Shown piece by piece: positions 27,074-37,621 of a DNA stretch of 64,000 bases. The translations under genes were made by a program, and so were the position numbers. Under the pieces are notes generated by a model. That model had not been told where the DNA came from. It ran no database searches and worked only from the letters and a program-made list of their open reading frames with translations. The stretch's first letter is position 1; every line of letters starts with the position of its first letter. The DNA comes from CBDESM01 sp965205165. GTDB lineage: Bacteria; Chloroflexota; Dehalococcoidia; Bin125. The stretch spans positions 868,001 through 932,000 of the forward strand of contig OZ242037.1 in assembly GCA_965205165.1 (NCBI GenBank), read 5' to 3'.

Positions 27074-27289
27074 CTAGGCCGCCGCCCGCTTCAGCATGGT
27101 CCGCAGGCAGCCCGTGCAGACATTCAGGCGAACGGTCTTGCCGTCGACGGTGAATTTGCGCCTCTGGATGTTGGGCTTGAAGGTGCGCGACGTGCGCGGC
27201 GCCTTCCGCTTCCAACGCCCGGAGTGCTTGTGCCGGATGTTGCGGCCGAACGTCGTGTGCTTGCCGCACACATCGCATTTCCCAGCCAT
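27074..27289 (-). CDS. rpmB: Ribosomal protein L28 (bL28)
   Basis: Protein of 71 residues; the ATG at 27289 gives the canonical start MAGKCDVCGK, while 27298 adds three residues. Two CxxC pairs (KCDVC and VCTGC) make it the zinc-ribbon form of bL28. Component of the large subunit. Divergent from the fakA-type gene, the arrangement found in many Gram-positives. Confidence 0.95.
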   Translation of the reverse strand: MAGKCDVCGKHTTFGRNIRHKHSGRWKRKAPRTSRTFKPNIQRRKFTVDGKTVRLNVCTGCLRTMLKRAAA

Positions 27290-27349
27290 CTCCGGCATCC
27301 TCGCGCGACCAGCCGTGCCCGCAGCCCGTCCGGACCGCCCCGCACCATG

Positions 27350-27369
27350 CGGTGCTTACCATAGCACCG
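27350..27369. promoter_or_regulatory. Inverted repeat with overlapping divergent -10 hexamers (rpmB / fakA)
   Basis: CGGTGCT-TACCAT-AGCACCG is a perfect 7-bp inverted repeat. The centre gives TACCAT on the plus strand and, shifted by one base, TATGGT on the minus strand, both TANNNT. A symmetrical bidirectional promoter or operator is suggested. Confidence 0.45.
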
Positions 27370-27430
27370 ACTCCCGCAAGGGCAACGCGCCGCGCCGGCG
27401 ATGCGCCGGCCGAGGCGGAACGGGGACGCG

Positions 27431-29011
27431 ATGACCCACGCGCCGACGGACGCGGAACTGCTCCGCCGCATGATCGCGGGCGCGGCCGCGATGGTCGCCC
27501 TGCACCGCGAGGCGCTCGACGCGATCAACGTCTTCCCCGTGCCCGACGGCGACACCGGCGCGAACCTCTCGCGCACCCTCGCAGGCGCGGCGGCCGGGGC
27601 GGACGCGGCGGACGACGGCGAGCTGCACGCGGCGCTCCCGGAAGCCGCGCTGCGGGCCGCGCGCGGCAGCTCCGGCGTGATCGGATCGCAGTGGCTGCGC
27701 GGGTTCGCCGGCGCGCTCGCCTCGCGGCCGCTCGACGCGGACGGGCTCTCCGCCGCCCTCACCGACGGCGCGGCGGCCGCGCAATCGGCGGTCGCGCAGC
27801 CGCGCGAGGGGACGATGATCAGCGTCGCCCGGGATGCCGCGGCAGCGGAAGGCGGCTCGACCGAAGCCCTGCTGGAAGCGGCGGTCGCCGCGGCCGAGGC
27901 CTCCGTCCGGCGGACGCCCTCGCTCAACCCGGTGCTGGCCGACGCGGGCGTGGTCGACTCCGGCGGGCGCGGACTTGAGCTGATCCTGCGCGGCATGCTG
28001 GCCGGGCTGCGCGGCGACGAGCTGCCCGCCGTCCCCGCGGACTTCGGCGGGATCGACGCGGACTGGCTGGCCGGCCGCCTCGACGAGACGGACGTGGACG
28101 GCTTCTGCACCGAGCTGGTCGTGGCCGGGACTCGGGAGGACGTGCTGGTCGAGCCGATGCGGGCGCTCGCGCTCGGATCCCCGGAAACGCTGATGATCGC
28201 GCCCGACCGCCGCGGTGCGCGGGTCCACCTGCACACGCCGCAGCCGGAGGCCGCCTGGGAGGCGGCCGCGATGCTCGGCGAGATCCGCTTCTTCCACGCG
28301 GTCGACATGGAGCGGCAATCGGCCGCGGCCCACGCGGACGATGCCGACGCCGGCGTGCTCGCCGTCGTCCAGGGCGCGGGCTTCGCGCAGATGTTCCGCG
28401 AGCTCGGCGCATCCGTGCTGCTCGGCGGCGGGGCCGGCGACAACGCCAGCGTCGAAATGATCCGCTCCGCCGCCGAATCGACCGGACGGGCCGACGTGAT
28501 CGTGCTGCCCAACCACGCGGACATCGCGGCCGCGGCCCGCAGCGCGGCGCTCAACGGCGGCGAGCCGGCGTCGCCGCGGCTGCACGTGGTCGAGACAAAC
28601 ACGCAGGCCGCGGGCATCGCCGCGATCGCGGCGCTCGTCGGCGGGCTGCCGGCCGAGGACGCGGCCGCGGAGATGGAGATGGGCAGGGATTCCGTGCTGG
28701 TCGGCGCGATCACCGTCGCCGCGCGGGATGCGGGCGGCGCGGCGCCGGTCCGCGCCGGCGAGCCGCTGGCGATGCTCGACGGCGCGATCGCCGCCTCCGA
28801 GCCCGGCTTCGAGGCGACCGCGATCTCCCTGATCGGGCGCATGCTCGAAGCCGCGCCGCACGGATCGCTGCTCACGCTCTACCAGGGCGGCCCGGTCGAC
28901 GATGAAGCCGCGGACGCGATGATGGACGCGGTCTGCGCCGCGACCGACCTCGAAGTTGAATTGCTCGACGGCGGCCAGCCGCTCTACCACTGGCTGGTCG
29001 CGCTCGAATAG
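27431..29011 (+). CDS. fakA: FakA-type fatty-acid kinase (DhaL domain, YloV family)
   Basis: Protein of 526 residues. The N-terminal DhaL kinase domain has NVFPVPDGDTGANL, the Asp cluster that binds Mg-ATP, and GSSGVIGSQ. A middle domain and a C-terminal DegV-like domain follow as in YloV/FakA. With a FakB (DegV) protein it phosphorylates fatty acids bound by that partner; a degV gene follows 32 bp downstream, and recG after that. Start at 27431 behind GGGGA. Confidence 0.85.
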   Translation: MTHAPTDAELLRRMIAGAAAMVALHREALDAINVFPVPDGDTGANLSRTLAGAAAGADAADDGELHAALPEAALRAARGSSGVIGSQWLRGFAGALASRPLDADGLSAALTDGAAAAQSAVAQPREGTMISVARDAAAAEGGSTEALLEAAVAAAEASVRRTPSLNPVLADAGVVDSGGRGLELILRGMLAGLRGDELPAVPADFGGIDADWLAGRLDETDVDGFCTELVVAGTREDVLVEPMRALALGSPETLMIAPDRRGARVHLHTPQPEAAWEAAAMLGEIRFFHAVDMERQSAAAHADDADAGVLAVVQGAGFAQMFRELGASVLLGGGAGDNASVEMIRSAAESTGRADVIVLPNHADIAAAARSAALNGGEPASPRLHVVETNTQAAGIAAIAALVGGLPAEDAAAEMEMGRDSVLVGAITVAARDAGGAAPVRAGEPLAMLDGAIAASEPGFEATAISLIGRMLEAAPHGSLLTLYQGGPVDDEAADAMMDAVCAATDLEVELLDGGQPLYHWLVALE

Positions 29012-29043
29012 GCGCTTGAACAGCGGCGGGAAAGGCGCACCGA

Positions 29044-29903
29044 ATGACGGACATCGACGGACGGATCGCGGTCGTGACCGACTCGACGTCGGAGCTGCTC
29101 GAGGGCAACGAGGCCGGCGTGCGCGTCGTGCCGCTGCACCTGCATTTCGGCGAGGAGCAGTTCACCGACGGCGCGGAGATGACCAAGGAGGCGTTCTGGG
29201 CGCGGCTGACCGCCGGCGGGGACGGCGCGTCCGCGCCGCATCCGTCGACCTCGCAGCCCTCGGCGGCCGCCTTCCGCGACGTCTACGCGGAGCTGGCCGC
29301 GGCCGGCGCGGCCGGGATCGTCAGCATCCACATCAGCGGCGCGCTCTCGGGCACGCTCAACTCGGCCGAGCAGGGCGCGGCGCTGCTGGACGACGGCCCG
29401 CCGGTGCGGGCGATCGACTCGCGCACCACCTCGTGGGAGCTGGGCTGGGCGGCGCTGGCCGCGGCCGGGGCCGCGGGCGGAGGCGGCGGCATCGACGCGG
29501 TCGCCGCGGCCGCGGAGGAATCGCTGCGCCGCTCGCACCTGATGCTGTTCGTGGAAACGCTCGACTACCTGCTGCGCGGCGGGCGGATCGGGCGGGCGCG
29601 CCACCTCGCGGGCAAGCTGCTGCGGGTGCGGCCGCTGCTCGAGCTGGCCGACGGCGAGGTTTCCGACGCCGCCCGCCCGCGCACCCGCGCGAAGGCGATC
29701 GAGGCGCTGCTGCGCCGGATCGAGGCGGCCCGGCCGCAGCGCGTGCGCGTGATGCACGGCGCTTGCGCGGCCGACGCCGAGGTGCTGGCGGAGCGGGTCC
29801 GCCGGGCCGGCATCGACGACGTCGACGTCGCGCTGGGCAGCACCATCCTCGGCGCGCACACCGGCCCCGGCACGCTCGGCGCGGCGCTGCTGCGGAGCCC
29901 GGC

Positions 29904-29907
<4 letters not shown>
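29044..29907 (+). CDS. DegV family fatty-acid-binding protein (FakB type)
   Basis: Protein of 287 residues. Starts with AVVTDSTSEL and has HPSTSQPSAAAF, SIHISGALSGTLNSA and YLLRGGRIGR, the DegV/EDD-fold signature. Members bind a fatty acid and present it to FakA for phosphorylation; the adjacent fakA gene supports this. Overlaps recG by ATGA. Confidence 0.87.
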
Positions 29908-32477
<2,570 letters not shown>

Positions 32478-32506
32478 CGGCCCGCGAACCCCGCGGAGCG
32501 CGGCGA

Positions 32507-33238
32507 TCAGCCGGATCGAACGCGGTAGCGCAGGAACACCTCGCCCGTTTCGGCGCAGGGAACCGCCGAAACCAGCTCCATCCCGATCATCGCCTCGACC
32601 GCCGCCGCGCCGTCCCACGCAACCGCGTGGCTCTGCACGCCGCCGCCCGCGATCCGCGGCGCGAGCGTGAGGAAGAACTCGTCGACCAGCCCGGCCCGGA
32701 GCAGCTCCCCGTTCAGACGCGCGCCGCCCTCCGCCAGTACGCGCCGCGCGCCCAGCTCGTCCCGCATGTGCTCCAGCGCCGCCGCCGGCGCACGCTCGGC
32801 CGGCACGACGACCACCGGCCGGCCCAGCGCCGCGAGCCGTTCCCGCGCCCCCGCGGGCGCGTCGGACGCCAAGTAGATCACCGCGTCGAACGAGTCATCC
32901 GTGAAGAAGCGCCGCCCGGCCGGCAGATCGCCGGAGCGCGTCAGCACCGCCGCGATCGGCGACGGCGGCAGCCCGCGCGAGACCCGCAGCGCCCGCAGGT
33001 CTTCGCGTCCCAATCGCGCCGACGTCCCGCTCGCGCGGAAGGTCCCGCCGCCGTTCAGCACCACGTCGAAATGCACCCGCAGCTCCCGCATCAGCCGCTG
33101 GTCCGCCGCCGAGCCAATCCCCCGCTCCGTGCCGCCCACGACCGTCCGCCCGTCCGCCGTCATCACCATGTTGATCGCCGCGTACGGCCGCCCCGCCGGC
33201 GGATCGGGCAGTTCCAGCGAGGCGTAGTCAAGCGTCAT
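32507..33238 (-). CDS. RibD C-terminal-type reductase
   Basis: Protein of 243 residues with the dihydrofolate-reductase-like fold of the RibD reductase domain: YAAINMVMTADGR, VLNGGGTFR, and LAEGGARLNGELL near the C-terminus. Lacks the deaminase domain. May act in riboflavin synthesis or as a related pyrimidine reductase; stand-alone members are also widespread with unknown substrates. Start lacks a Shine-Dalgarno; TAGCAT lies 8 nt upstream. Confidence 0.8.
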   Translation of the reverse strand: MTLDYASLELPDPPAGRPYAAINMVMTADGRTVVGGTERGIGSAADQRLMRELRVHFDVVLNGGGTFRASGTSARLGREDLRALRVSRGLPPSPIAAVLTRSGDLPAGRRFFTDDSFDAVIYLASDAPAGARERLAALGRPVVVVPAERAPAAALEHMRDELGARRVLAEGGARLNGELLRAGLVDEFFLTLAPRIAGGGVQSHAVAWDGAAAVEAMIGMELVSAVPCAETGEVFLRYRVRSG

Positions 33239-33240
33239 CG

Positions 33241-33262
33241 GGGCTCATGCTAAGTTGAGCCC
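33241..33262. promoter_or_regulatory. Bidirectional leaderless promoter within an inverted repeat
   Basis: GGGCTCA-N8-TGAGCCC fills almost the whole 24-bp gap between two divergent genes. On the plus strand TAAGTT (33251-33256) ends 6 nt before the ATG at 33263; on the minus strand TAGCAT (33252-33247) ends 8 nt before the ATG at 33238. The two hexamers overlap by two bases. Confidence 0.55.
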
Positions 33263-33505
33263 ATGCCCGGCGATGAAATCGAGATCGAGCAGGATCCCGC
33301 CGAAGAGGCCGAGGATCCCGATGACCGCGCGTGGCCGATCAACTTCGAGGCCGCGAAATTCATGCTCGACGGGCGCGAGCTGGATTTCGAAGCCTTCGTA
33401 GCCGAAACTGCCGGCAGCTTGGCCGAGCGCCCGCGCCACCGCCCCGTGCAGCAGCCCGCCCCCCAGCCCAAAGACGTCATCTGGCAGGCCCGCAAGCCCG
33501 CCTAG
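33263..33505 (+). CDS. Small acidic protein of unknown function
   Basis: Protein of 80 residues, not recognised. The N-terminal half is very acidic (IEIEQDPAEEAEDPDD), followed by INFEAAKFMLDGRELDFEAF and a Pro/Gln-rich basic tail. Accepted because it sits immediately behind a leaderless-type promoter and its ATG follows TAAGTT by 6 nt. No signal peptide. Confidence 0.5.
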   Translation: MPGDEIEIEQDPAEEAEDPDDRAWPINFEAAKFMLDGRELDFEAFVAETAGSLAERPRHRPVQQPAPQPKDVIWQARKPA

Positions 33506-33523
33506 AACCGCTCGGCTCCCGCG

Positions 33524-33955
33524 CTACCCGTTCCCTCCGGGCGGCGCCTGCGCCAGCGCCTCGAACTGGATCCGCTTCGCCTCCCGCCCATCGATGCTCA
33601 ACACGACCGAGTAGATGCCGGGCTGCGGCAGCTCCGCGGGCACGGGCACGGCGATCGGCACGAGCTGGCTCATCCCCGGCGTGAGATCGTGCGGCCGCCC
33701 CACGTTGAAGTCGCCCGCAACCTGTGTCGGGCCGAGGACGACCTCATCGGAATCCCGTATCTCGATGCCGAACTGGTGCTGCGCATTCGTGTCGGCGTAA
33801 CCGACGCGGATCGCGCCGACGACGACCCAGACCTGCGTGAACGGATACTGCTGCGACGGCTGCGACCAGCAGCGCATGCAGCCGCCGCCGAGCATCGAGA
33901 TCAGCCCCGCATTGACCTCCGCAGCCCGCGCGAGGATGAGCGCGTCGATTTCCAT
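33524..33955 (-). CDS. DUF6941-like small protein
   Basis: Protein of 143 residues starting MEIDALILARAAEV with an MLGGG segment, a pattern I associate with an actinobacterial family of short beta-sandwich-like proteins (DUF6941). Length and the GIYSVVLSIDG segment near the end fit. AAGG lies 6 nt before the ATG and TACAAT further up is a candidate -10. Function unknown. Confidence 0.55.
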   Translation of the reverse strand: MEIDALILARAAEVNAGLISMLGGGCMRCWSQPSQQYPFTQVWVVVGAIRVGYADTNAQHQFGIEIRDSDEVVLGPTQVAGDFNVGRPHDLTPGMSQLVPIAVPVPAELPQPGIYSVVLSIDGREAKRIQFEALAQAPPGGNG

Positions 33956-34051
33956 TTCGCACCTTAGTTCGCGTTACAACCGACATTGTACTCGGCGCCC
34001 AAGTGGAGGTCTCGTTCGCGTCTTCTTGAGGCCGTGACGCGGATCGGCGGT

Positions 34052-35230
34052 CTACGCGCCGCCGGCCAGCAGCGACCGCATGCGCGAGACGCCCTCGCGG
34101 ATTTCCTCCAGGCCGGCTGCGTAGCTGAAGCGCAGGTAGCCCTCGCCGAGCGCGCCGAAACTGGTGCCGGCGATCACCGCGACGCCCGCTTCCTGCAAGA
34201 GCCGCGCTTGCAGCGTGCGCGCGTCCAGCCCCGTCCCGGTGATGTTGGGGAAGGCGTAGAACGCGCCCGCCGGATCCACGCAGCTCACGCCGGGCACCGC
34301 GTTCAGCTCTTCCACGATCGCCCGCCGCCGCTCGTCGAACGCCGCCACCATCTCCGCCACCGCGTCCTGCGGGCCCTCCAGCGCCTCCACCGCCGCGTAT
34401 TGCGTCGCCGCGTTGGGGCAGGAGTACGAGTTGATCGCCATCCGCTCCGCCGCCGCGAACAGCGCCGGCGGGAACACCCCGTAGCCCAGCCGCCAGCCCG
34501 TCATCGCGTAGGTCTTGCTCCAGCCGTCCAGCAGGATCAGCCGCTCCCGCAGCTGCGGGTAGTCCAGCAGGGTCACATGCTCGCGTCCGCCGTAGAGGAT
34601 GTTGCTGTAGATCTCGTCGCTCATCACGACCGCGTCGGGCCACTGCTCCAGCCCGCGGACCAAGGCGTCCACCTGGGCCCGAGTCGCCGCGCCGCCGGTC
34701 GGATTCGCCGGCGAATTGAGGATGATCAGCCGCGTCCGCTCGTTCACCTGCGACAGCACCTGCTCGGGATCCCAGGTGAACCCGCTCGATTCGTGCAACT
34801 CGATCGGCACCGCCGTCGCGCCCGAATAGTTGATCACCGACTCGTAGATCGGGAAGCCGGGATTCGGGTGCATGATCTCCGCGCCGGGCTCGCCCAGCAG
34901 CAGCACCGAGAAGAACATCACCGGTTTCGCCCCCGGCGTGATCAGCACCGACCCCGCGTCCACCTCCGCCCCGTGCCGCCGCCGCAGATCCGCGGAGACC
35001 GCCTCCCGCAGCTCCGGAATCCCGGCCGCCGGGGTGTAGCCGTGCCGCCCCTCGCGCAGCGCCGCCACGCCCGCCTCGACTATGTTCGGCGGCGTCGCGA
35101 AGTCCGGCTGCCCGATCCCCAAGTTGATGATCGAGCGCCCCTCCGCGGCGAGCCGGTTCGCCTCGGCCAGCACCTCGAACGCCGTCTCCGTGCCCATCCG
35201 TCCGACCGCCGCAACCGCTTCGACCATCAT
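34052..35230 (-). CDS. Class I/II pyridoxal-phosphate aminotransferase
   Basis: Protein of 392 residues (or 391 from the second ATG at 35227, better spaced from GGGAG). Family motifs: NLGIGQPDFATP, NSPANPTGG, SDEIYSNILY and GWSKTYAMTGWRLGY with the PLP lysine. Resembles aspartate/aromatic-type aminotransferases of subgroup I-gamma. Substrate cannot be set from sequence; no pathway neighbours. Confidence 0.88.
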   Translation of the reverse strand: MMVEAVAAVGRMGTETAFEVLAEANRLAAEGRSIINLGIGQPDFATPPNIVEAGVAALREGRHGYTPAAGIPELREAVSADLRRRHGAEVDAGSVLITPGAKPVMFFSVLLLGEPGAEIMHPNPGFPIYESVINYSGATAVPIELHESSGFTWDPEQVLSQVNERTRLIILNSPANPTGGAATRAQVDALVRGLEQWPDAVVMSDEIYSNILYGGREHVTLLDYPQLRERLILLDGWSKTYAMTGWRLGYGVFPPALFAAAERMAINSYSCPNAATQYAAVEALEGPQDAVAEMVAAFDERRRAIVEELNAVPGVSCVDPAGAFYAFPNITGTGLDARTLQARLLQEAGVAVIAGTSFGALGEGYLRFSYAAGLEEIREGVSRMRSLLAGGA

Positions 35231-35279
35231 CGGCTCCCTTCGCGCTGCATGTTCCCCGCAGGCTATCCCCGCCGCCCCC

Positions 35280-35285
35280 TATCGT
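35280..35285 (+). promoter_or_regulatory. Leaderless -10 (TATCGT) before the DUF418 gene
   Basis: TATCGT ends 8 nt before the ATG at 35294 and no Shine-Dalgarno is present. Confidence 0.4.
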
Positions 35286-35293
35286 GAGCGCCC

Positions 35294-36498
35294 ATGAGCG
35301 AGCAGCCCCCGCCGACCGACCCGCCAGCCGACCCGCCGGCCGATCCGCCGGCCGGCGCTCCCCCGGCCCCGGCTGTGGAAGCATCGGCTGCGCCCGTCCG
35401 CGAATCCGAGCGCATCACCCACCTCGACATGGTGCGCGGCGTCGCCGTGCTCGGCATCCTGCTGATGAATGCCGTCTCCTACGGCCTGCCCTCCGCGTCC
35501 TACTTCAACCTCTCGTCCGCCGGCACCGAGACCGGGCTCGATTGGGTGATCGGCATCTTCGGCGAGATCTTCATCGACCAGAAGATGATGGGCATCTTCT
35601 GATGCTGTTCGGGGCCGGCATCGTGCTCTTCGCCGACCGCGCCGCGGCCAAGGGCGCGAGCGCCGGCTGGCTTTCGCTTTGGCGCAACCTGCTGCTCTTC
35701 TGCATCGGCCTGCTCCACACCATGCTCTGGGACGGCGACATCCTCACCACCTACGCGGTCTGCTCGCTGATCCTGATCCCCGCCCGCAACGCTCCGCCCA
35801 AACTGCTGCTCGCCGCCGGCATCGCCTGCATCCTCGTCATCATCCCCGTCAACGCCGCCATGCAAACCGCGATCAGCCCCGACGGAAGCGAACTCGGCGA
35901 CCTTTGGCTCTCCGACGGCGACTCCTCCAACGGCGTCGGCCTCTACTTCCTCTTCGACTTCTTCATGCGCGCCCTCGGCATGATGCTGATCGGCGTCGCG
36001 CTCTTCCGCATGGGCATCTTCAGCGGCGCGAAATCGCCGCAGTGGTACCGCCGCGCGGCCGCGATCGGGCTAGGCGTCGGCCTTCCGCTCGCCGCGCTCG
36101 GCGTCGTCATCGCCGAGCTCGAGGACTACTCTCCGGGCATCGCGCTGCTCCACGCAATCCCGAACACGATCGGCACCCTCCCCGCCGCCCTGGGCTTCGT
36201 CTCCCTGATCATCCTCTGGAACATGCGCCGCGAAACCAGGGCCCACCGCGCCCTGCAAGCCGCCGGCCGCATGGCGCTGACGAATTACCTGACCCAGAGC
36301 ATCATCGGCATCCTCATCCTCCGCGTCGCCTTCGACCCGGACGATCTCTCCCGCAGCTGGATCCTGCTCTTCGTCCTCTGCGTCTGGGCGCTCCAGCTGC
36401 TTTGGTCCCCCGCCTGGCTCGCCCGCTGCCGCTTCGGCCCCTTCGAGTACCTCTGGCGCATCGCCACCTACCGCCGCGTCCAGCCCCTCCGCCGCTGA
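35294..36498 (+). pseudogene. DUF418 membrane protein, split by a frameshift
   Basis: Codons from 35294 give a Pro-rich start, then a DUF418 N-terminus (HLDMVRGVAVLGILLMNAV) that ends ..KMMGIF at a TGA (35600-35602). The next frame begins with the ATG at 35602 and continues without loss of homology as MLFGAGIVLFADRAAAKG for 298 residues, with about seven more helices to 36498. One missing base explains the break. Joined length ~400 matches the family. Either a real mutation, a sequencing error, or termination-reinitiation at TGATG. Confidence 0.75.
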
Positions 36499-36516
36499 GG
36501 CCAACCAGCGCGGTGC

Positions 36517-36522
36517 TAGCCT
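36517..36522 (+). promoter_or_regulatory. Leaderless -10 (TAGCCT) of the PanE-like gene
   Basis: TAGCCT ends 7 nt before the ATG at 36530, with no Shine-Dalgarno between. Confidence 0.45.
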
Positions 36523-36529
36523 CGCGGCC

Positions 36530-37573
36530 ATGAACGACGCCCCCTCCATCGGCATCGTCGGCGCGGGCGCGATCGGCGGCATCGTCGGCGGGCAGCTGGC
36601 CCGCGCCGGATTCGACGTGACCCTGATCGACCCGTGGATCGATCACGTCGGCGCCATCCAGCAGCGCGGGCTGCGCATCTCCGGGCCGCTGATCGGCGAT
36701 GTCGTCGTCCCCGTCCGGGCGCTGCACGTCCACGAAGTCGAACGGCTGGAAGAGCAGTTCGACGTGGGCATCGTCGCGGTCAAGTCGTGGAGCACGGAAT
36801 GGGCGTCGGCGCTGCTCTCGCCGCTGGTGCGCGAGGACGGGGCGATCATCGACTTCCAGAACGGGATCAACGACGAGCGCGTGGCCGCGGTGGTCGGCCG
36901 CGGGCGGACGCTGGGCTGCGTGATCACGATCGGGGCCGGCCTCTACGACCCCGGCCATTGCATCCGCACCGACACCCGCGCCGAGGGCTTCCGCATCGGC
37001 GAGCTGGACGGCGGCGAAACCGACCGCGCCCGCGCACTCGCCCAATTGATCGGCCACGTCGGCGGCGCATCCGTCACGCCGAACCTGATCGGCGAGCGCT
37101 GGGGCAAGCTCGCGGTCAACTGCATGGCCAACCCCATCGCCGGCCTGACCGGCTACGGCTCCCGCGAAGTCCGCAGCCGCGATGACAGCCGCCGCATCCT
37201 CACCCGCATCGCCGCCGAAGTGATCGAGGTGGGCCGAGCCAACGGCCGGGAGATCGGCCAAGTCTGGGGCATCGACGCCCAGAAGTTCGTCGACGTCGCC
37301 CACGGCGCGGACCCGGCCGAGCTGGACGCCGAACTGATCGCCGGCGCCCGCGCCCTCGGCGAAGGCCGCCCCAGCTTCCTGCAGGACGTCCTCCGCAAGC
37401 GCCGCGTCGAGATCGACGCACTCAACGGCTGGGTGGTCGAACGCGGCAGGGAAGCCGAGATCCCCACCCCCTACAACGCCGCCGTCACCGACACGGTCAA
37501 GCAGCACGCCCCCGGCGCCATCACCCCCAACCCCGCCAACCTAGCCGAAATCCAGCGCCGCGCCGACACCTGA
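36530..37573 (+). CDS. Ketopantoate reductase-like (PanE/ApbA family) oxidoreductase
   Basis: Protein of 347 residues. The N-terminal Rossmann fold has GIVGAGAIGGIVGGQLA, and VAVKSW and FQNGINDE follow at the expected places; the C-terminal helical domain contains GERWGKLAVNCMANP with the family lysine. Reduces 2-oxo acids such as ketopantoate with NADPH. Longer than PanE (~300), so substrate may differ. Confidence 0.8.
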   Translation: MNDAPSIGIVGAGAIGGIVGGQLARAGFDVTLIDPWIDHVGAIQQRGLRISGPLIGDVVVPVRALHVHEVERLEEQFDVGIVAVKSWSTEWASALLSPLVREDGAIIDFQNGINDERVAAVVGRGRTLGCVITIGAGLYDPGHCIRTDTRAEGFRIGELDGGETDRARALAQLIGHVGGASVTPNLIGERWGKLAVNCMANPIAGLTGYGSREVRSRDDSRRILTRIAAEVIEVGRANGREIGQVWGIDAQKFVDVAHGADPAELDAELIAGARALGEGRPSFLQDVLRKRRVEIDALNGWVVERGREAEIPTPYNAAVTDTVKQHAPGAITPNPANLAEIQRRADT

Positions 37574-37621
37574 CCCGCCCGACTCCCCGCTACAGTGAAT
37601 CCGCAGCCGCGGAGCCCGGGG

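Noticed and set aside
35600..35602. UGA in the DUF418 gene as a second selenocysteine codon
   Set aside because: Homology continues in a different frame after the UGA, so this is a frameshift and not a recoded codon.
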